NCBI RefSeq assembly: GCF_900176375.1
Contig: NZ_FWYF01000001.1
Location: 868,001 to 932,000 of the forward strand
Direction: 5' to 3'
DNA: 64,000 bases
From: Reichenbachiella faecimaris
GTDB taxonomy: Bacteria > Bacteroidota > Bacteroidia > Cytophagales > Cyclobacteriaceae
How positions within the stretch are numbered: position 1 is the first letter of the stretch; each line of letters starts with the position of its first letter. Below are positions 1 through 8,956 of the stretch, piece after piece. The translations under genes were made by a program, and so were the position numbers. The notes below the pieces were generated by a model, which was not told where the DNA came from, did not search any database, and worked only from the letters and a program-made list of their open reading frames with translations.

Positions 1-2
1 AT

Positions 3-2357
3 CAAAAAAATGACACCACCTATATAGGGACGCTCAATGGACTGAATATAATAATTGGTGATAAAGTAGATAAAATAGAGGCCTTCGACAAAGAAATCAT
101 CAATGACATCGTAGTAGATGATTATGGCGTGTTATGGGTTGGTACGGAAAGGGGAATTGCAAAATATAGTTCACACCCGCAAAGTTATGAGGTATTTTCT
201 GAAACAGATGGGCTTCCCAGCAAACGAGTTGTAGACTTAAGTTTTGATAATGAAGGCAGTTTATGGGTTTGTACCTATGAAGGTGGGTTGGTGCGATTTA
301 AAGCTGGAATAATTAATAACTTAACTATTAAAGATGGACTCACCACAAATCAGGTTCACATCATCAATAGAAAAGATGATCTTTATTATATCGGCACGCA
401 AGACGGTATGATCAACATATTTGATGGCGAAAACATTCAATATCTTGAGCTATCAGAGGAATTTAGGAAAGATGTAATCAGAGACATACATTTCGAGGAA
501 GATACCATTTGGGTGGCCAACTATAAAGGGTTGGCAAAAATATCAAATGGGAATCAGCAGTATATCAATGAAAGCAATGGACTTCCCAACAATAACCTGA
601 GAACAATTTTCAAGGATTCAAATGATCAAATCTGGCTCGGATCAAGAACTGGAGGACTTATCAGGTTTAATGAAAACGGCCAACACAAGGTCTATGATAA
701 AGACTCTGGCCTCCTGACCAATTACATACTTTCAATAGCAGAAGACAAGCAGGGAAATATTCTCATTGGCACTAATGCTGGTGGGTTGAGTGTGTTATCC
801 CCTGATGGGACTTTAAACAATTACTCTATCCAAGAGGACGACTCAGGATCACTCATATTTGGCATTCTAACTGATGATCAGGATTTTGTCTGGCTCAGTA
901 CAAACCTCGGACTCTATCGATTTTTCAATAACAAAATAGAAAAAGTACAGCTTCACCCTTCATTGAAAATGGAAAAATTCTTTGATGTAGTGAATGATAA
1001 GACTGGCAACTTTTGGTTGAGCTCAGCCATTGGCGTAATTCGCATTACAGAAGGTGAACTTTATAATTACTTTGAAGGCAACCAAAATTACGTTGCTTAT
1101 GATTTTTTTGGTGAAGACGACGGCATGGAAAGCCAAGAATGCACAGGCGCCACCAAAAGTTACTTTGATGAAGAAACAGGTAAAATCTGGATACCCACAT
1201 TTGAAGGAGTTGCGATCATAGACCCAAGCCAAAAGGTGATTAATCAAAAAATTCCCAATGTCTATATCACTCAAGTACAAGTGGACAACAGCTCTATTTT
1301 TCCGATACAAGATGGTGTAAAAATTAAACCAGGTACATTCAGGTACTTGTTTGATATTACCTCTCTCAGTTTTCTTGCCCCTTCTAAGGTTCAGTTTATG
1401 TATAAGCTTGAAGGCATTGATGAGCAATGGAATGGCCCGACCAAAAAAAGAAGGATAGAGTACACTAACCTCCCCTATGGCGATTATACTTTATTGGTTA
1501 AAGGATCCAACAATGATGACATTTGGAACGAAACTGGTGCTAAACTTTCTTTCACTGTCATGCCGTTTTATTTTGAAACCCTATGGTTTAGAATTGGACT
1601 ACTCGCCTTTTTTATTGCCTTAGCTTGGGGACTGTACACTTGGCGAGTTTACGACATAAAGAAAACAAATAAGGTACTTCGCAAGATGAATACTGAGCTG
1701 GACCATTTTGTGTATAGTGCATCCCACGACCTTCGCGGACCACTGACTTCTACTATGGGGATTGTAAACCTTGCTCTTGACGAAAAAGACCCAGGTCAGC
1801 GTGATCAGTACTTTGGACTCATTAAGCAGTGCACGGATAAAATGAACCATTTCATCAATGAGTTGATTAATTATTCCAAAAACAAAAATGACAAGATAGA
1901 ATATCGTGAATTTGAACTCAAAGTCGTGATTGACAGCATCTGGGAAGGTCTGAAAGAGCGTGTGACACCACGAGGAATTTCGCTTGAATATGATTTTTCC
2001 ATGGACGGAAAAATACTTGGAGATGAAACAAGACTTAAAGTTATTCTCAGAAATTTAATTCACAATGCTGTAGTTTTTTCAGATACCAATAAGCCTACAC
2101 CTATTGTCAAAGTCATGCTTCGTCAAAACAATAGGAATATAGAATTGTCAGTGATAGATAACGGACAAGGCATCCCCAAAAACGTGATAGACCGTGTTTT
2201 TGATATGTTCTTTAGAGCAAATGATCATAGCATTGGGTCAGGTCTAGGTCTGTATGTAGTAAAAGAAACAACACAAAAACTAAACGCGACCATTGAGGTG
2301 AAATCTGAAGAAGGTAAGGGGTCATCGTTCAAAATCATCCTGCCCACAGGAGCATAA
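3..2357 (+). CDS. Two-component sensor histidine kinase with beta-propeller sensor (5' truncated)
   Basis: Sensor kinase that should autophosphorylate and pass phosphate to a separate response regulator; no receiver or HTH domain is fused. The frame is open back to base 3, so the gene starts outside the window; the GTG at 129 is internal. In order: many Reg_prop-like WxG(T/S) propeller repeats (to about 1250), a Y_Y_Y-type immunoglobulin-like domain (about 1320-1560), one membrane segment (about 1580-1640), a HisKA domain with phosphoacceptor His at 1725-1727 in the motif SASHDLRGPLTS, and a HATPase domain with N box (HNAVVFS), DNGQGIP and GSGLGLYV. The propeller is predicted periplasmic, as in this family. 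It converges with the next gene, 7 bp away. Confidence 0.9.
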   Translation, partial: QKNDTTYIGTLNGLNIIIGDKVDKIEAFDKEIINDIVVDDYGVLWVGTERGIAKYSSHPQSYEVFSETDGLPSKRVVDLSFDNEGSLWVCTYEGGLVRFKAGIINNLTIKDGLTTNQVHIINRKDDLYYIGTQDGMINIFDGENIQYLELSEEFRKDVIRDIHFEEDTIWVANYKGLAKISNGNQQYINESNGLPNNNLRTIFKDSNDQIWLGSRTGGLIRFNENGQHKVYDKDSGLLTNYILSIAEDKQGNILIGTNAGGLSVLSPDGTLNNYSIQEDDSGSLIFGILTDDQDFVWLSTNLGLYRFFNNKIEKVQLHPSLKMEKFFDVVNDKTGNFWLSSAIGVIRITEGELYNYFEGNQNYVAYDFFGEDDGMESQECTGATKSYFDEETGKIWIPTFEGVAIIDPSQKVINQKIPNVYITQVQVDNSSIFPIQDGVKIKPGTFRYLFDITSLSFLAPSKVQFMYKLEGIDEQWNGPTKKRRIEYTNLPYGDYTLLVKGSNNDDIWNETGAKLSFTVMPFYFETLWFRIGLLAFFIALAWGLYTWRVYDIKKTNKVLRKMNTELDHFVYSASHDLRGPLTSTMGIVNLALDEKDPGQRDQYFGLIKQCTDKMNHFINELINYSKNKNDKIEYREFELKVVIDSIWEGLKERVTPRGISLEYDFSMDGKILGDETRLKVILRNLIHNAVVFSDTNKPTPIVKVMLRQNNRNIELSVIDNGQGIPKNVIDRVFDMFFRANDHSIGSGLGLYVVKETTQKLNATIEVKSEEGKGSSFKIILPTGA

Positions 2358-2364
2358 AAGAAAA

Positions 2365-3282
2365 TCAAACACTCTTCCGATCAGCTGGCAATTTCATTTC
2401 CTTCTCAAGGAGTAAATTCATTTCCTTGATGATGGTATCCAGATTTTCAGCCGACACACCCAATTTTTCTAATAACAACAATTGCTCCTTTTCATCCTTG
2501 CCTTTTTTGAGTAAGTCCACCAGCCCCAAAATATTTGAAAGAGGTGCCCTCAACTCATGTGAATTCATGTGCGCATACTTATTGAGTGTATTTAATTGAT
2601 CCTTGATCCTCAATGACCTCTGTATGGCTAGATCATCCAGGTTTTCATTCATCAACTGCAATTTTTCATTGGCTGATGCAAGCGCTTGTGTACGATCTTT
2701 CACTTGTTTTTCAAGGGTCATTTCGTGGTCTACCAACTTTCGTCTGATGTCCAGTTGTACCAAGTACATAGTTGTCACCAAAGCAGTAACAATCCATTCA
2801 TACTTTATGAGTCTGGTCATTTTTAAATAGAAATCAATAAAATTAAACCCTTCATTTGGACTAATCCATTGATTAATAAGTATTAAAAGTGGAATGATGA
2901 AAATAAAATAATAGATGGTACAAATAATCGTCCATGTCAATGCCCGATACCAATCAAGTTGTATCCTGGCCAACAAGTAGTGATAACCGATCCATGCAAA
3001 TAACAAAGCTGCCAAATGCATAAAATAAACTGTAATGGGGCTAACAGACGAAGGAGTTAGTAAAGTCAATCCACAGACAATGGCCAGAGGCCAAATAGAG
3101 CGAAGATAGAAAATTGAGATCAGCAAAGGAATCTCTCTAAAGTCAGCAATAATACCCGCAAGGACAGGCAAATTAATTTTCACATGACCAAATAGAATGG
3201 AAAGTAATCCAAAAAATACAGCGTTCACCAAATCTGACCATACAGGTGACGCTTTAATTTTTAGTTGGATTTGTGCAAACAT
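2365..3282 (-). CDS. Membrane protein with HisKA-like dimerisation domain but no ATPase domain
   Basis: 305 aa. The N-terminal 170 residues hold about five or six hydrophobic membrane segments. A charged probable coiled coil follows (EKQVKDRTQALASANEKL), then an H-box-like segment, NSHELRAPLSNILGL, and about 45 more helical residues. The protein then stops: there is no N box and no G boxes, so it cannot be a complete kinase. DNA past the stop is antisense to the preceding kinase, so the ATPase domain has not been lost to a simple frameshift. It may be a dimerisation or phosphotransfer partner of another kinase; this is inference. The ATG at 3280-3282 directly precedes the first hydrophobic stretch. 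Confidence 0.75.
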   Translation of the reverse strand: MFAQIQLKIKASPVWSDLVNAVFFGLLSILFGHVKINLPVLAGIIADFREIPLLISIFYLRSIWPLAIVCGLTLLTPSSVSPITVYFMHLAALLFAWIGYHYLLARIQLDWYRALTWTIICTIYYFIFIIPLLILINQWISPNEGFNFIDFYLKMTRLIKYEWIVTALVTTMYLVQLDIRRKLVDHEMTLEKQVKDRTQALASANEKLQLMNENLDDLAIQRSLRIKDQLNTLNKYAHMNSHELRAPLSNILGLVDLLKKGKDEKEQLLLLEKLGVSAENLDTIIKEMNLLLEKEMKLPADRKSV

Positions 3283-3418
3283 AAATTCTTAGTTCAGGAG
3301 GCTTAGAATTGTTTAAGTAACAATTATAACAGAATGTTCCTATCTTCGGAAGTCGCCTCATCCCAATTAAAGATAAGCACTTGGACGACAATTCAATGCT
3401 AATTAGTATAGATAGCGC

Positions 3419-4336
3419 ATGAAACTAAAAATACTCATACATATTCTCGTATTAACAATATGCTGCAGTTATAGCATGTCCAAGCCTGATGAATGGGAAA
3501 TTATTATTTTGGGCATAGCTCAAGACGCAGGCTATCCCCAGGCTGGCTGTAAGAAGTCGTGCTGCAAGGCCTACTGGGATGGCACAAATAAAAGACAACA
3601 TGCCACATGCTTGGCACTACTCAATCGATCAACAAAGCAAGCCTGGTTGTTCGAAGCCACACCAGACATAAAGTATCAAATGCATGCTTTGGACACCTTG
3701 GGTTATGAGCTATCAGGTATTTTCCTCACACATGCGCATGTCGGTCACTATGCAGGACTGATCCATCTGGGTCGTGAAGTGATGGGGACTCAAGACATGC
3801 CCGTTTTTGCCATGCCAAAGATGAAAGCATTTCTTGAAACTAATGGCCCATGGAGCCAATTGGTATCGCTCAACAATATTTCGATCAAAGAATTGAAAAA
3901 TGAATCCCCTGTTTTGCTAAACAGAGGAATGAAAGTCACACCTTGGTTGGTTCCGCATAGAGATGAATATTCTGAAACTGTAGGTTATGAAATGGAAGGG
4001 ATTGATCAAACCATTCTGTTCATTCCAGATATCAACAAATGGGAAACGTGGAACAAAGACTTAGCTAAAGAAATCAAAAACGTTGATTATGCCTTGCTGG
4101 ATGCTTCATTTTTCGCAGATGGTGAGCTGCCTGGAAGAGACATGAGCAAAATTCCACATCCGTTTACCACAGAGACGATGAACTTACTCAAAGACCTTCC
4201 TGCTAAGGAAAAATCGAAAGTACACTTTATTCATTTCAACCATACCAATCCAGCACTTTTTGAATCGCCTGAAAGAAATCAAGTCTTTGATAGGGGGTTC
4301 AATATTGTACACGAAGGGCAGATGTTTAAATTTTAG
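3419..4336 (+). CDS. PqqB-like metallo-beta-lactamase-fold protein, exported
   Basis: 305 aa MBL-fold hydrolase of the PqqB-like type. The N-terminus (about residues 1-21) is a hydrophobic signal sequence. A Cys-rich PqqB-like segment follows (LGIAQDAGYPQAGCKKSCC). The metal motif is H105-x-H107-x-x-H110, but the usual Asp before the third His is Gly. Later histidines (VPHRDEY, HFNHTNP) could complete a metal site. No other pqq genes are nearby, so a role in PQQ synthesis is unlikely and the substrate is unknown. It stands alone, converging with a Rieske oxygenase 5 bp away. Confidence 0.75.
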   Translation: MKLKILIHILVLTICCSYSMSKPDEWEIIILGIAQDAGYPQAGCKKSCCKAYWDGTNKRQHATCLALLNRSTKQAWLFEATPDIKYQMHALDTLGYELSGIFLTHAHVGHYAGLIHLGREVMGTQDMPVFAMPKMKAFLETNGPWSQLVSLNNISIKELKNESPVLLNRGMKVTPWLVPHRDEYSETVGYEMEGIDQTILFIPDINKWETWNKDLAKEIKNVDYALLDASFFADGELPGRDMSKIPHPFTTETMNLLKDLPAKEKSKVHFIHFNHTNPALFESPERNQVFDRGFNIVHEGQMFKF

Positions 4337-4341
4337 AGTTT

Positions 4342-5430
4342 CTATCTACTCAAAAACTCTGCAAGCAAACGATGAAAATGATGAACTCCTTTTTCCATTT
4401 TTGGGGAGTAGCGACCTGCTTGATAAAAATGTGATCTAATTCCTTTCTGCACTCCTTCCACCACAAACTCATCCTCACGCTCCACCTTGTCCAACAACGC
4501 CCCTGCACTACTGTCTATTTTACTTTCATCGTATACATAAGATATGAACGAGACTTTTGTTTTATTAGGACTCATTGGCTTAACCACATTGATGGACAAA
4601 CCCCAAGGGTAAAAATTGAACATCATATTTGGAAACACCCAGTAATAATAAGCTCCTACTTTCTTCCCAAAATCTGGATGTCCTTCTGGCAATTCAAATA
4701 ATTCGGTATCATCATCAGCATATCCAATTTGCAAATTGAGATAATCATAAATTTCTGTGGTATACAAACCATAATCCAATGCATCGTTCAGATCCTTATG
4801 TACAAACGGAATATGAAATCCTTCTAAATAATTATCACAGTACAGTGCCCAGTGCGCATTAATCAGGTAATCTTTGGAACGACTCGTATCCAACCGAAAA
4901 TCCTGAATAGGCAAAAAACCAACACGTTCCTTCATTTTGCCTATGATAGAACCAAACGGAAATTCATCGTCGAGACCTGCAAACAATAGTGGCCCCCACT
5001 TTTCAAGTGGAAATTGATGGAGATCATCACATGCCCTAGGGAAATTTTGTGCCTCTTTGAACTCAGGCATGTGCTCAAAGTTTCCGTCTAGGCCAAATCG
5101 ACGTCCATGATACATGCATTTCAATTTTTTCTGCTTCCCAGGGTGCTGGGCTATTAAATTCCCACGATGTGTACACACATTGGTCATGCACCTAATCTGA
5201 TTAGATCGATCTCTGGTCAATAATATAGGCTCTGTCAAATAATTGTCCAGCAAGACAGACGGAAACACATCTTCAGTAAGTGGCACCAATTGCTCATCCC
5301 CAACGAATTGCCAGGTTTTTAAAAACACTTTCTCTCGGAGCAAGTCAAATACGCTGGAGTCCTTATAAAAAGATGCTGGGAGCGTTTCTGCTTTGGTAAT
5401 GTCCGGGTCAATTTGATAATTATGATTCAT
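4342..5430 (-). CDS. Rieske 2Fe-2S aromatic-ring-hydroxylating oxygenase, alpha subunit type
   Basis: 362 aa. The N-terminal Rieske domain binds a 2Fe-2S cluster through C86-x-H88 (CTHRG) and C105-x2-H108 (CMYHG). The C-terminal catalytic domain carries the mononuclear iron histidines H206 and H211 in NYLEGFHIPFVH. The length fits single-component-type alpha subunits related to choline or carnitine monooxygenases. No ferredoxin reductase or beta subunit gene is adjacent, so the electron donor is elsewhere. The substrate cannot be told. It is divergent from the amino acid antiporter gene at 5493, sharing a short intergenic region. Confidence 0.85.
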   Translation of the reverse strand: MNHNYQIDPDITKAETLPASFYKDSSVFDLLREKVFLKTWQFVGDEQLVPLTEDVFPSVLLDNYLTEPILLTRDRSNQIRCMTNVCTHRGNLIAQHPGKQKKLKCMYHGRRFGLDGNFEHMPEFKEAQNFPRACDDLHQFPLEKWGPLLFAGLDDEFPFGSIIGKMKERVGFLPIQDFRLDTSRSKDYLINAHWALYCDNYLEGFHIPFVHKDLNDALDYGLYTTEIYDYLNLQIGYADDDTELFELPEGHPDFGKKVGAYYYWVFPNMMFNFYPWGLSINVVKPMSPNKTKVSFISYVYDESKIDSSAGALLDKVEREDEFVVEGVQKGIRSHFYQAGRYSPKMEKGVHHFHRLLAEFLSR

Positions 5431-5492
5431 AGCTCTGAATGCCTATATTACTCAATAACAGCTCAATTTACTAGATTAATTCTTAACTCTAC

Positions 5493-6803
5493 ATGTCTGA
5501 AAAACAAAGTAAAATTGGACTTTGGACTACTACAGCTCTGGTTGTTGGCAATACGATAGGGTCTGGCATTTTTCTTCTTCCTTCTAGTCTTGCAAGTTTT
5601 GGTTCCATTAGCCTAATAGGCTGGATGGTTACAACCGTGGGTTCAATGGCCATTGCTTTGACATTTGGATATTTATCAAAACACATCCCTAAAACAGGTG
5701 GCCCTTATGCTTATACCAAGGCAAGTTTTGGTGACTTTGCTGCTTTCTGGGTGGCTTGGGGTTATTGGATCTCCATTTGGGTGGGTTCAGCAGCAATTGT
5801 TACAGCATTTATAGCTTATTTAGGTGTTTTCTTTCCTTATTTGACAGAAAACTCTTTTGCAGGCCTCATTATGGCTTTGACTACTTTATGGTTTTTGGTT
5901 TGGGTAAATAGCAAAGGAATTAAAACTGCTGGTAGACTGGCACTAGTCACTACCATTATCAAAATACTACCCATTATTCTTGTTGGGTGCATTGGCATTT
6001 TTTATCTTGACTGGAATCACTTTGAGTCGTTTAACATCAGTGGCAAGTCTGACCTTAAAGCAATTTTAGCGACAGTATCTATTACTCTTTGGGCATTTCT
6101 AGGAATAGAAAGTGCTTCAGTGGCTGGCGAAAATGTAAAAGATCCTGAAAAGAACATAGGCAAAGCTACAGTCATAGGTACCTCAGTCTTAGGCCTACTT
6201 TATATGATCAGTTCTGTAGCCATCATTGGCCTAGTTTCTCCCTTGGATTTGCAGCAATCTACTGCCCCTTTTGCGGATGCGGCAGCCATTTTGTGGGGAG
6301 AAAATGGCCGCTATATAATTGCGGCAGGCGCAACCATTTCGTGTTTTGGTGCACTCAATGGCTGGACGCTACTGGTGGGACAAATGCCACTGGCAGCTGC
6401 ACAAGACGCCCTATTCCCTAGAGAATTCAAAAAGCTCAACAAACACGGCACACCACTATTTGGCATTATTTTTTCCACAGTACTGGTATCAATCTTGGTT
6501 GTAATGGGCAAATCTGATGGACTGATAAAACAATTCCAGTTCATGATTTTATTGGCGACCATAGCCTGTGTGATTCCTTATGTATTCTCCACAGCTGGTT
6601 ACTTTATTATCTCAGCAGAAAAAGGGCTGTTTGGCAAGGAAGGTCATCTTTCTAAAATCATAATAGCAGCCATAGGTTTTATTTTCTCAGTATGGGCGAT
6701 TGCAGGGTCTGGAAATGATACAGTATTTTGGGGCTTCATACTTCTTCTCATAGGAATCCCTTTTTATATCATTATTCAAGTGAGGAAAAAACAAATTAAA
6801 TAA
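5493..6803 (+). CDS. APC-family amino acid permease/antiporter, AdiC-like
   Basis: 436 aa, about 12 hydrophobic membrane segments. The first helix motif GNTIGSGIFLLPSSLA and later GIESASVAGENVKDPEKNI and GGWTLL-type segments (here NGWTLLVGQMP) closely resemble the arginine:agmatine antiporter AdiC and its relatives. It is an inner-membrane transporter that exchanges or imports amino acids or their amines; the exact substrate is not determinable. No amino acid decarboxylase is next to it, unlike acid-resistance loci. The ATG start lies 62 bp from the divergent Rieske gene. Confidence 0.88.
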   Translation: MSEKQSKIGLWTTTALVVGNTIGSGIFLLPSSLASFGSISLIGWMVTTVGSMAIALTFGYLSKHIPKTGGPYAYTKASFGDFAAFWVAWGYWISIWVGSAAIVTAFIAYLGVFFPYLTENSFAGLIMALTTLWFLVWVNSKGIKTAGRLALVTTIIKILPIILVGCIGIFYLDWNHFESFNISGKSDLKAILATVSITLWAFLGIESASVAGENVKDPEKNIGKATVIGTSVLGLLYMISSVAIIGLVSPLDLQQSTAPFADAAAILWGENGRYIIAAGATISCFGALNGWTLLVGQMPLAAAQDALFPREFKKLNKHGTPLFGIIFSTVLVSILVVMGKSDGLIKQFQFMILLATIACVIPYVFSTAGYFIISAEKGLFGKEGHLSKIIIAAIGFIFSVWAIAGSGNDTVFWGFILLLIGIPFYIIIQVRKKQIK

Positions 6804-6808
6804 TGAGA

Positions 6809-7507
6809 CTACGCACTCAGTATACTTTCAATCGTAGACTTCATTTTATCATAATCCGAATAACCCATGCTCACGGCCAAGTACTCTTCTCCTTTTTTGA
6901 GCACGACGGCAGGAAAGCCACGCACACCCATTTGCTGAGCTTTGGCAAAGTCTTGATACACCAACTGCTTATAGCCTTGGGATAAAAATAGCGACTCAAA
7001 AGTGGTGTAGTTCAATCCCAATTCTTCACATAGAGCTTTGTACGTATTCAGATCATGTACGTCCTTATTTTCAGCATAAAATGCTTGCTGCAGTCTTTTA
7101 TAGAAAAACCATTCTTTCGACGCATCCATATCTCTAACCACACGAACCGCTCTTGCGGATGGCTCAGTATCGTAGTTGAATTGCTCGCGATCAAAAAAGC
7201 TATAATCGAAAGGCTGACCAGACGCGGTCTGCACATGCTCCCAATGCTGACGGATCATCGCACGAAAATCTTCCGTCCACTCTTCTCCTCCGCCTGGTCG
7301 AAGTCCACCCAGTATCAACTCAAAATCAAACTGATTGACATACTCTTCTTTTATTTTTTCCAAGTGGTTAGTAATACCCCAGCACCAGCTACACATTGGA
7401 TCCCCCACGTAAATGAGCTGATCCCTGTGCTTCTTGGTTTCCGTTTTCTCTATGCTGATTGTTGTATTTGGCACTTCGCATGCTCCTTCTTCACAGTTCA
7501 ACTCCAT
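6809..7507 (-). CDS. DsbA-family (FrnE-like) thioredoxin-fold oxidoreductase
   Basis: 232 aa. A thioredoxin-fold active site, C39-S-W-C42, lies in GDPMCSWCWG, followed by the helical insertion typical of the FrnE/2-hydroxychromene isomerase-like DsbA group (about residues 60-190) and a cis-Pro loop (RGFPAVV). There is no signal peptide; residues 1-30 are polar with two extra cysteines, so it is probably cytoplasmic. It lies 69 bp downstream of the phosphodiesterase gene on the same strand and converges with the permease. Confidence 0.85.
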   Translation of the reverse strand: MELNCEEGACEVPNTTISIEKTETKKHRDQLIYVGDPMCSWCWGITNHLEKIKEEYVNQFDFELILGGLRPGGGEEWTEDFRAMIRQHWEHVQTASGQPFDYSFFDREQFNYDTEPSARAVRVVRDMDASKEWFFYKRLQQAFYAENKDVHDLNTYKALCEELGLNYTTFESLFLSQGYKQLVYQDFAKAQQMGVRGFPAVVLKKGEEYLAVSMGYSDYDKMKSTIESILSA

Positions 7508-7576
7508 ATCTTAGTTTCTTTCTATTATTCAACGCACAACATCCAGACTCTACAAATAAATCCTCAAATTCAAAGT

Positions 7577-8833
7577 TTATTTTAAAACAGGTTTAAGCAC
7601 TTCTGTATTTCCATCTATTGAATTTTTATCAAAGTTTAATCCAAGAATATTGGCAATCAATGGATAAATATGGACATTTTCAAAAGGCGCAATTTCAATA
7701 TCAGGCAGAAAAACTGATCCTTTTGCGTAAAATATTCCCTGCATTTCCGTAGTAGAAAAGGGCGCATAACCATGCGTACTACTCCCAGGGGACATTTCCT
7801 TGGCTTCACTGATCTGAAACCCTGGTTTGGGAATGATTATTAAATCTCCAATTCTAGAATGGGTTGAATAATAAAAGTTTTCTGGCCATTGTCCCATACG
7901 GTATACCTCCAAACGCTCATCATGAGACAAAATTTGGTAGCATTCGTTGAGATACGAACTGTCAGAACTATAAATCATGGTGGGCATACTTTTAGTAATA
8001 ACTGTAGACTCACCAGCTTCTGGAATCAATTCACTCAATCGAATCAAATTTTCAGTATCAAAACTCTTCATTCCGTGATCTGAAACTACTATCAGTTGCA
8101 CAGGCAAATCAGTAGTTTTTAGCTTCATCAGTAAATCTCCGATAATGCCATCCATCGTTAATACACAGTCGGCTATTTCTTTAGAATCGGGCCCAAACTT
8201 ATGACCTATGTTATCTGTATCTGAGAAATATAGCGTAATGAAATGCGGCCGCTTTTCTTCCGGCAGCATCAGCCAGTTCACCACAGTGTTTACTCTGTCT
8301 TCATGGCTTATTTGAGAATTGTATTTATAGTAATAAGTAGGATGATATCCATATATAGGAGCTTCAGTCCCTACCCACATCATGCTTGCAGTTACCATCC
8401 CTTGTTCTCTTGCTAGTGTCCATAACGGCTTTCCATAATACCAAATGGACTTTTCTACCTCATCCCTATTGCGTATATCATAAGCTCGACCAATTTTTCG
8501 ATCATAAAATGAATTAGAAACCAATCCATGGTTGCCAGGGTACAAGCCCGTTACAATGGAGTAATGATTTGGAAATGTTTTTGAAGGGAAACTTGGGATC
8601 AGCCCCTCTGCCCTCACACCAAACGACAGTAAATTCTCAGCGCCATACCTTTTGGCATAGTCATATCTAAATCCATCTATTGATACAAGTACAACATAAG
8701 TCGCCTGTTTCGACTCGAAAGAATTTATAAATTCTGAAGTAATCTCTAGTTGCTTTGTTTTTTCACTGACAGGATATTCTACCAGTCTATCTGTACAACA
8801 AGACAATAAACAAAGGGCAATGATAAAGCGCAC
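7577..8833 (-). CDS. Ectonucleotide pyrophosphatase/phosphodiesterase-like lipoprotein
   Basis: 418 aa, alkaline phosphatase superfamily, type I phosphodiesterase/nucleotide pyrophosphatase branch. The N-terminus MRFIIALCLLSCC is a short lipoprotein signal, so it is probably anchored outside the cytoplasm. Metal and nucleophile motifs: D53 in VSIDGFRYDY, nucleophile T86 in PSKTFPNHYSIVTGLYPGNHG, then DTDNIGHKFGP and VVSDHGM, which supply the second set of Asp/His ligands. It should hydrolyse phosphodiesters of nucleotides or lipid head groups. DsbA-like gene downstream on the same strand. Confidence 0.88.
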   Translation of the reverse strand: MRFIIALCLLSCCTDRLVEYPVSEKTKQLEITSEFINSFESKQATYVVLVSIDGFRYDYAKRYGAENLLSFGVRAEGLIPSFPSKTFPNHYSIVTGLYPGNHGLVSNSFYDRKIGRAYDIRNRDEVEKSIWYYGKPLWTLAREQGMVTASMMWVGTEAPIYGYHPTYYYKYNSQISHEDRVNTVVNWLMLPEEKRPHFITLYFSDTDNIGHKFGPDSKEIADCVLTMDGIIGDLLMKLKTTDLPVQLIVVSDHGMKSFDTENLIRLSELIPEAGESTVITKSMPTMIYSSDSSYLNECYQILSHDERLEVYRMGQWPENFYYSTHSRIGDLIIIPKPGFQISEAKEMSPGSSTHGYAPFSTTEMQGIFYAKGSVFLPDIEIAPFENVHIYPLIANILGLNFDKNSIDGNTEVLKPVLK

Positions 8834-8956
8834 GGGTTCATTTTAAATTCACCCTATGAAGTTAATGCCTCTAGAGAATAAATCTGACCATCTTGCCAAA
8901 AGTATTTCGATTTAACCATTTGATCATTGTCTGCCAGAGCGTTGAAAAGTGCTCTT

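Noticed and set aside
7055-7585. 176-codon plus-strand ORF
   Set aside because: Antisense to the DsbA-like gene, no recognisable protein features.
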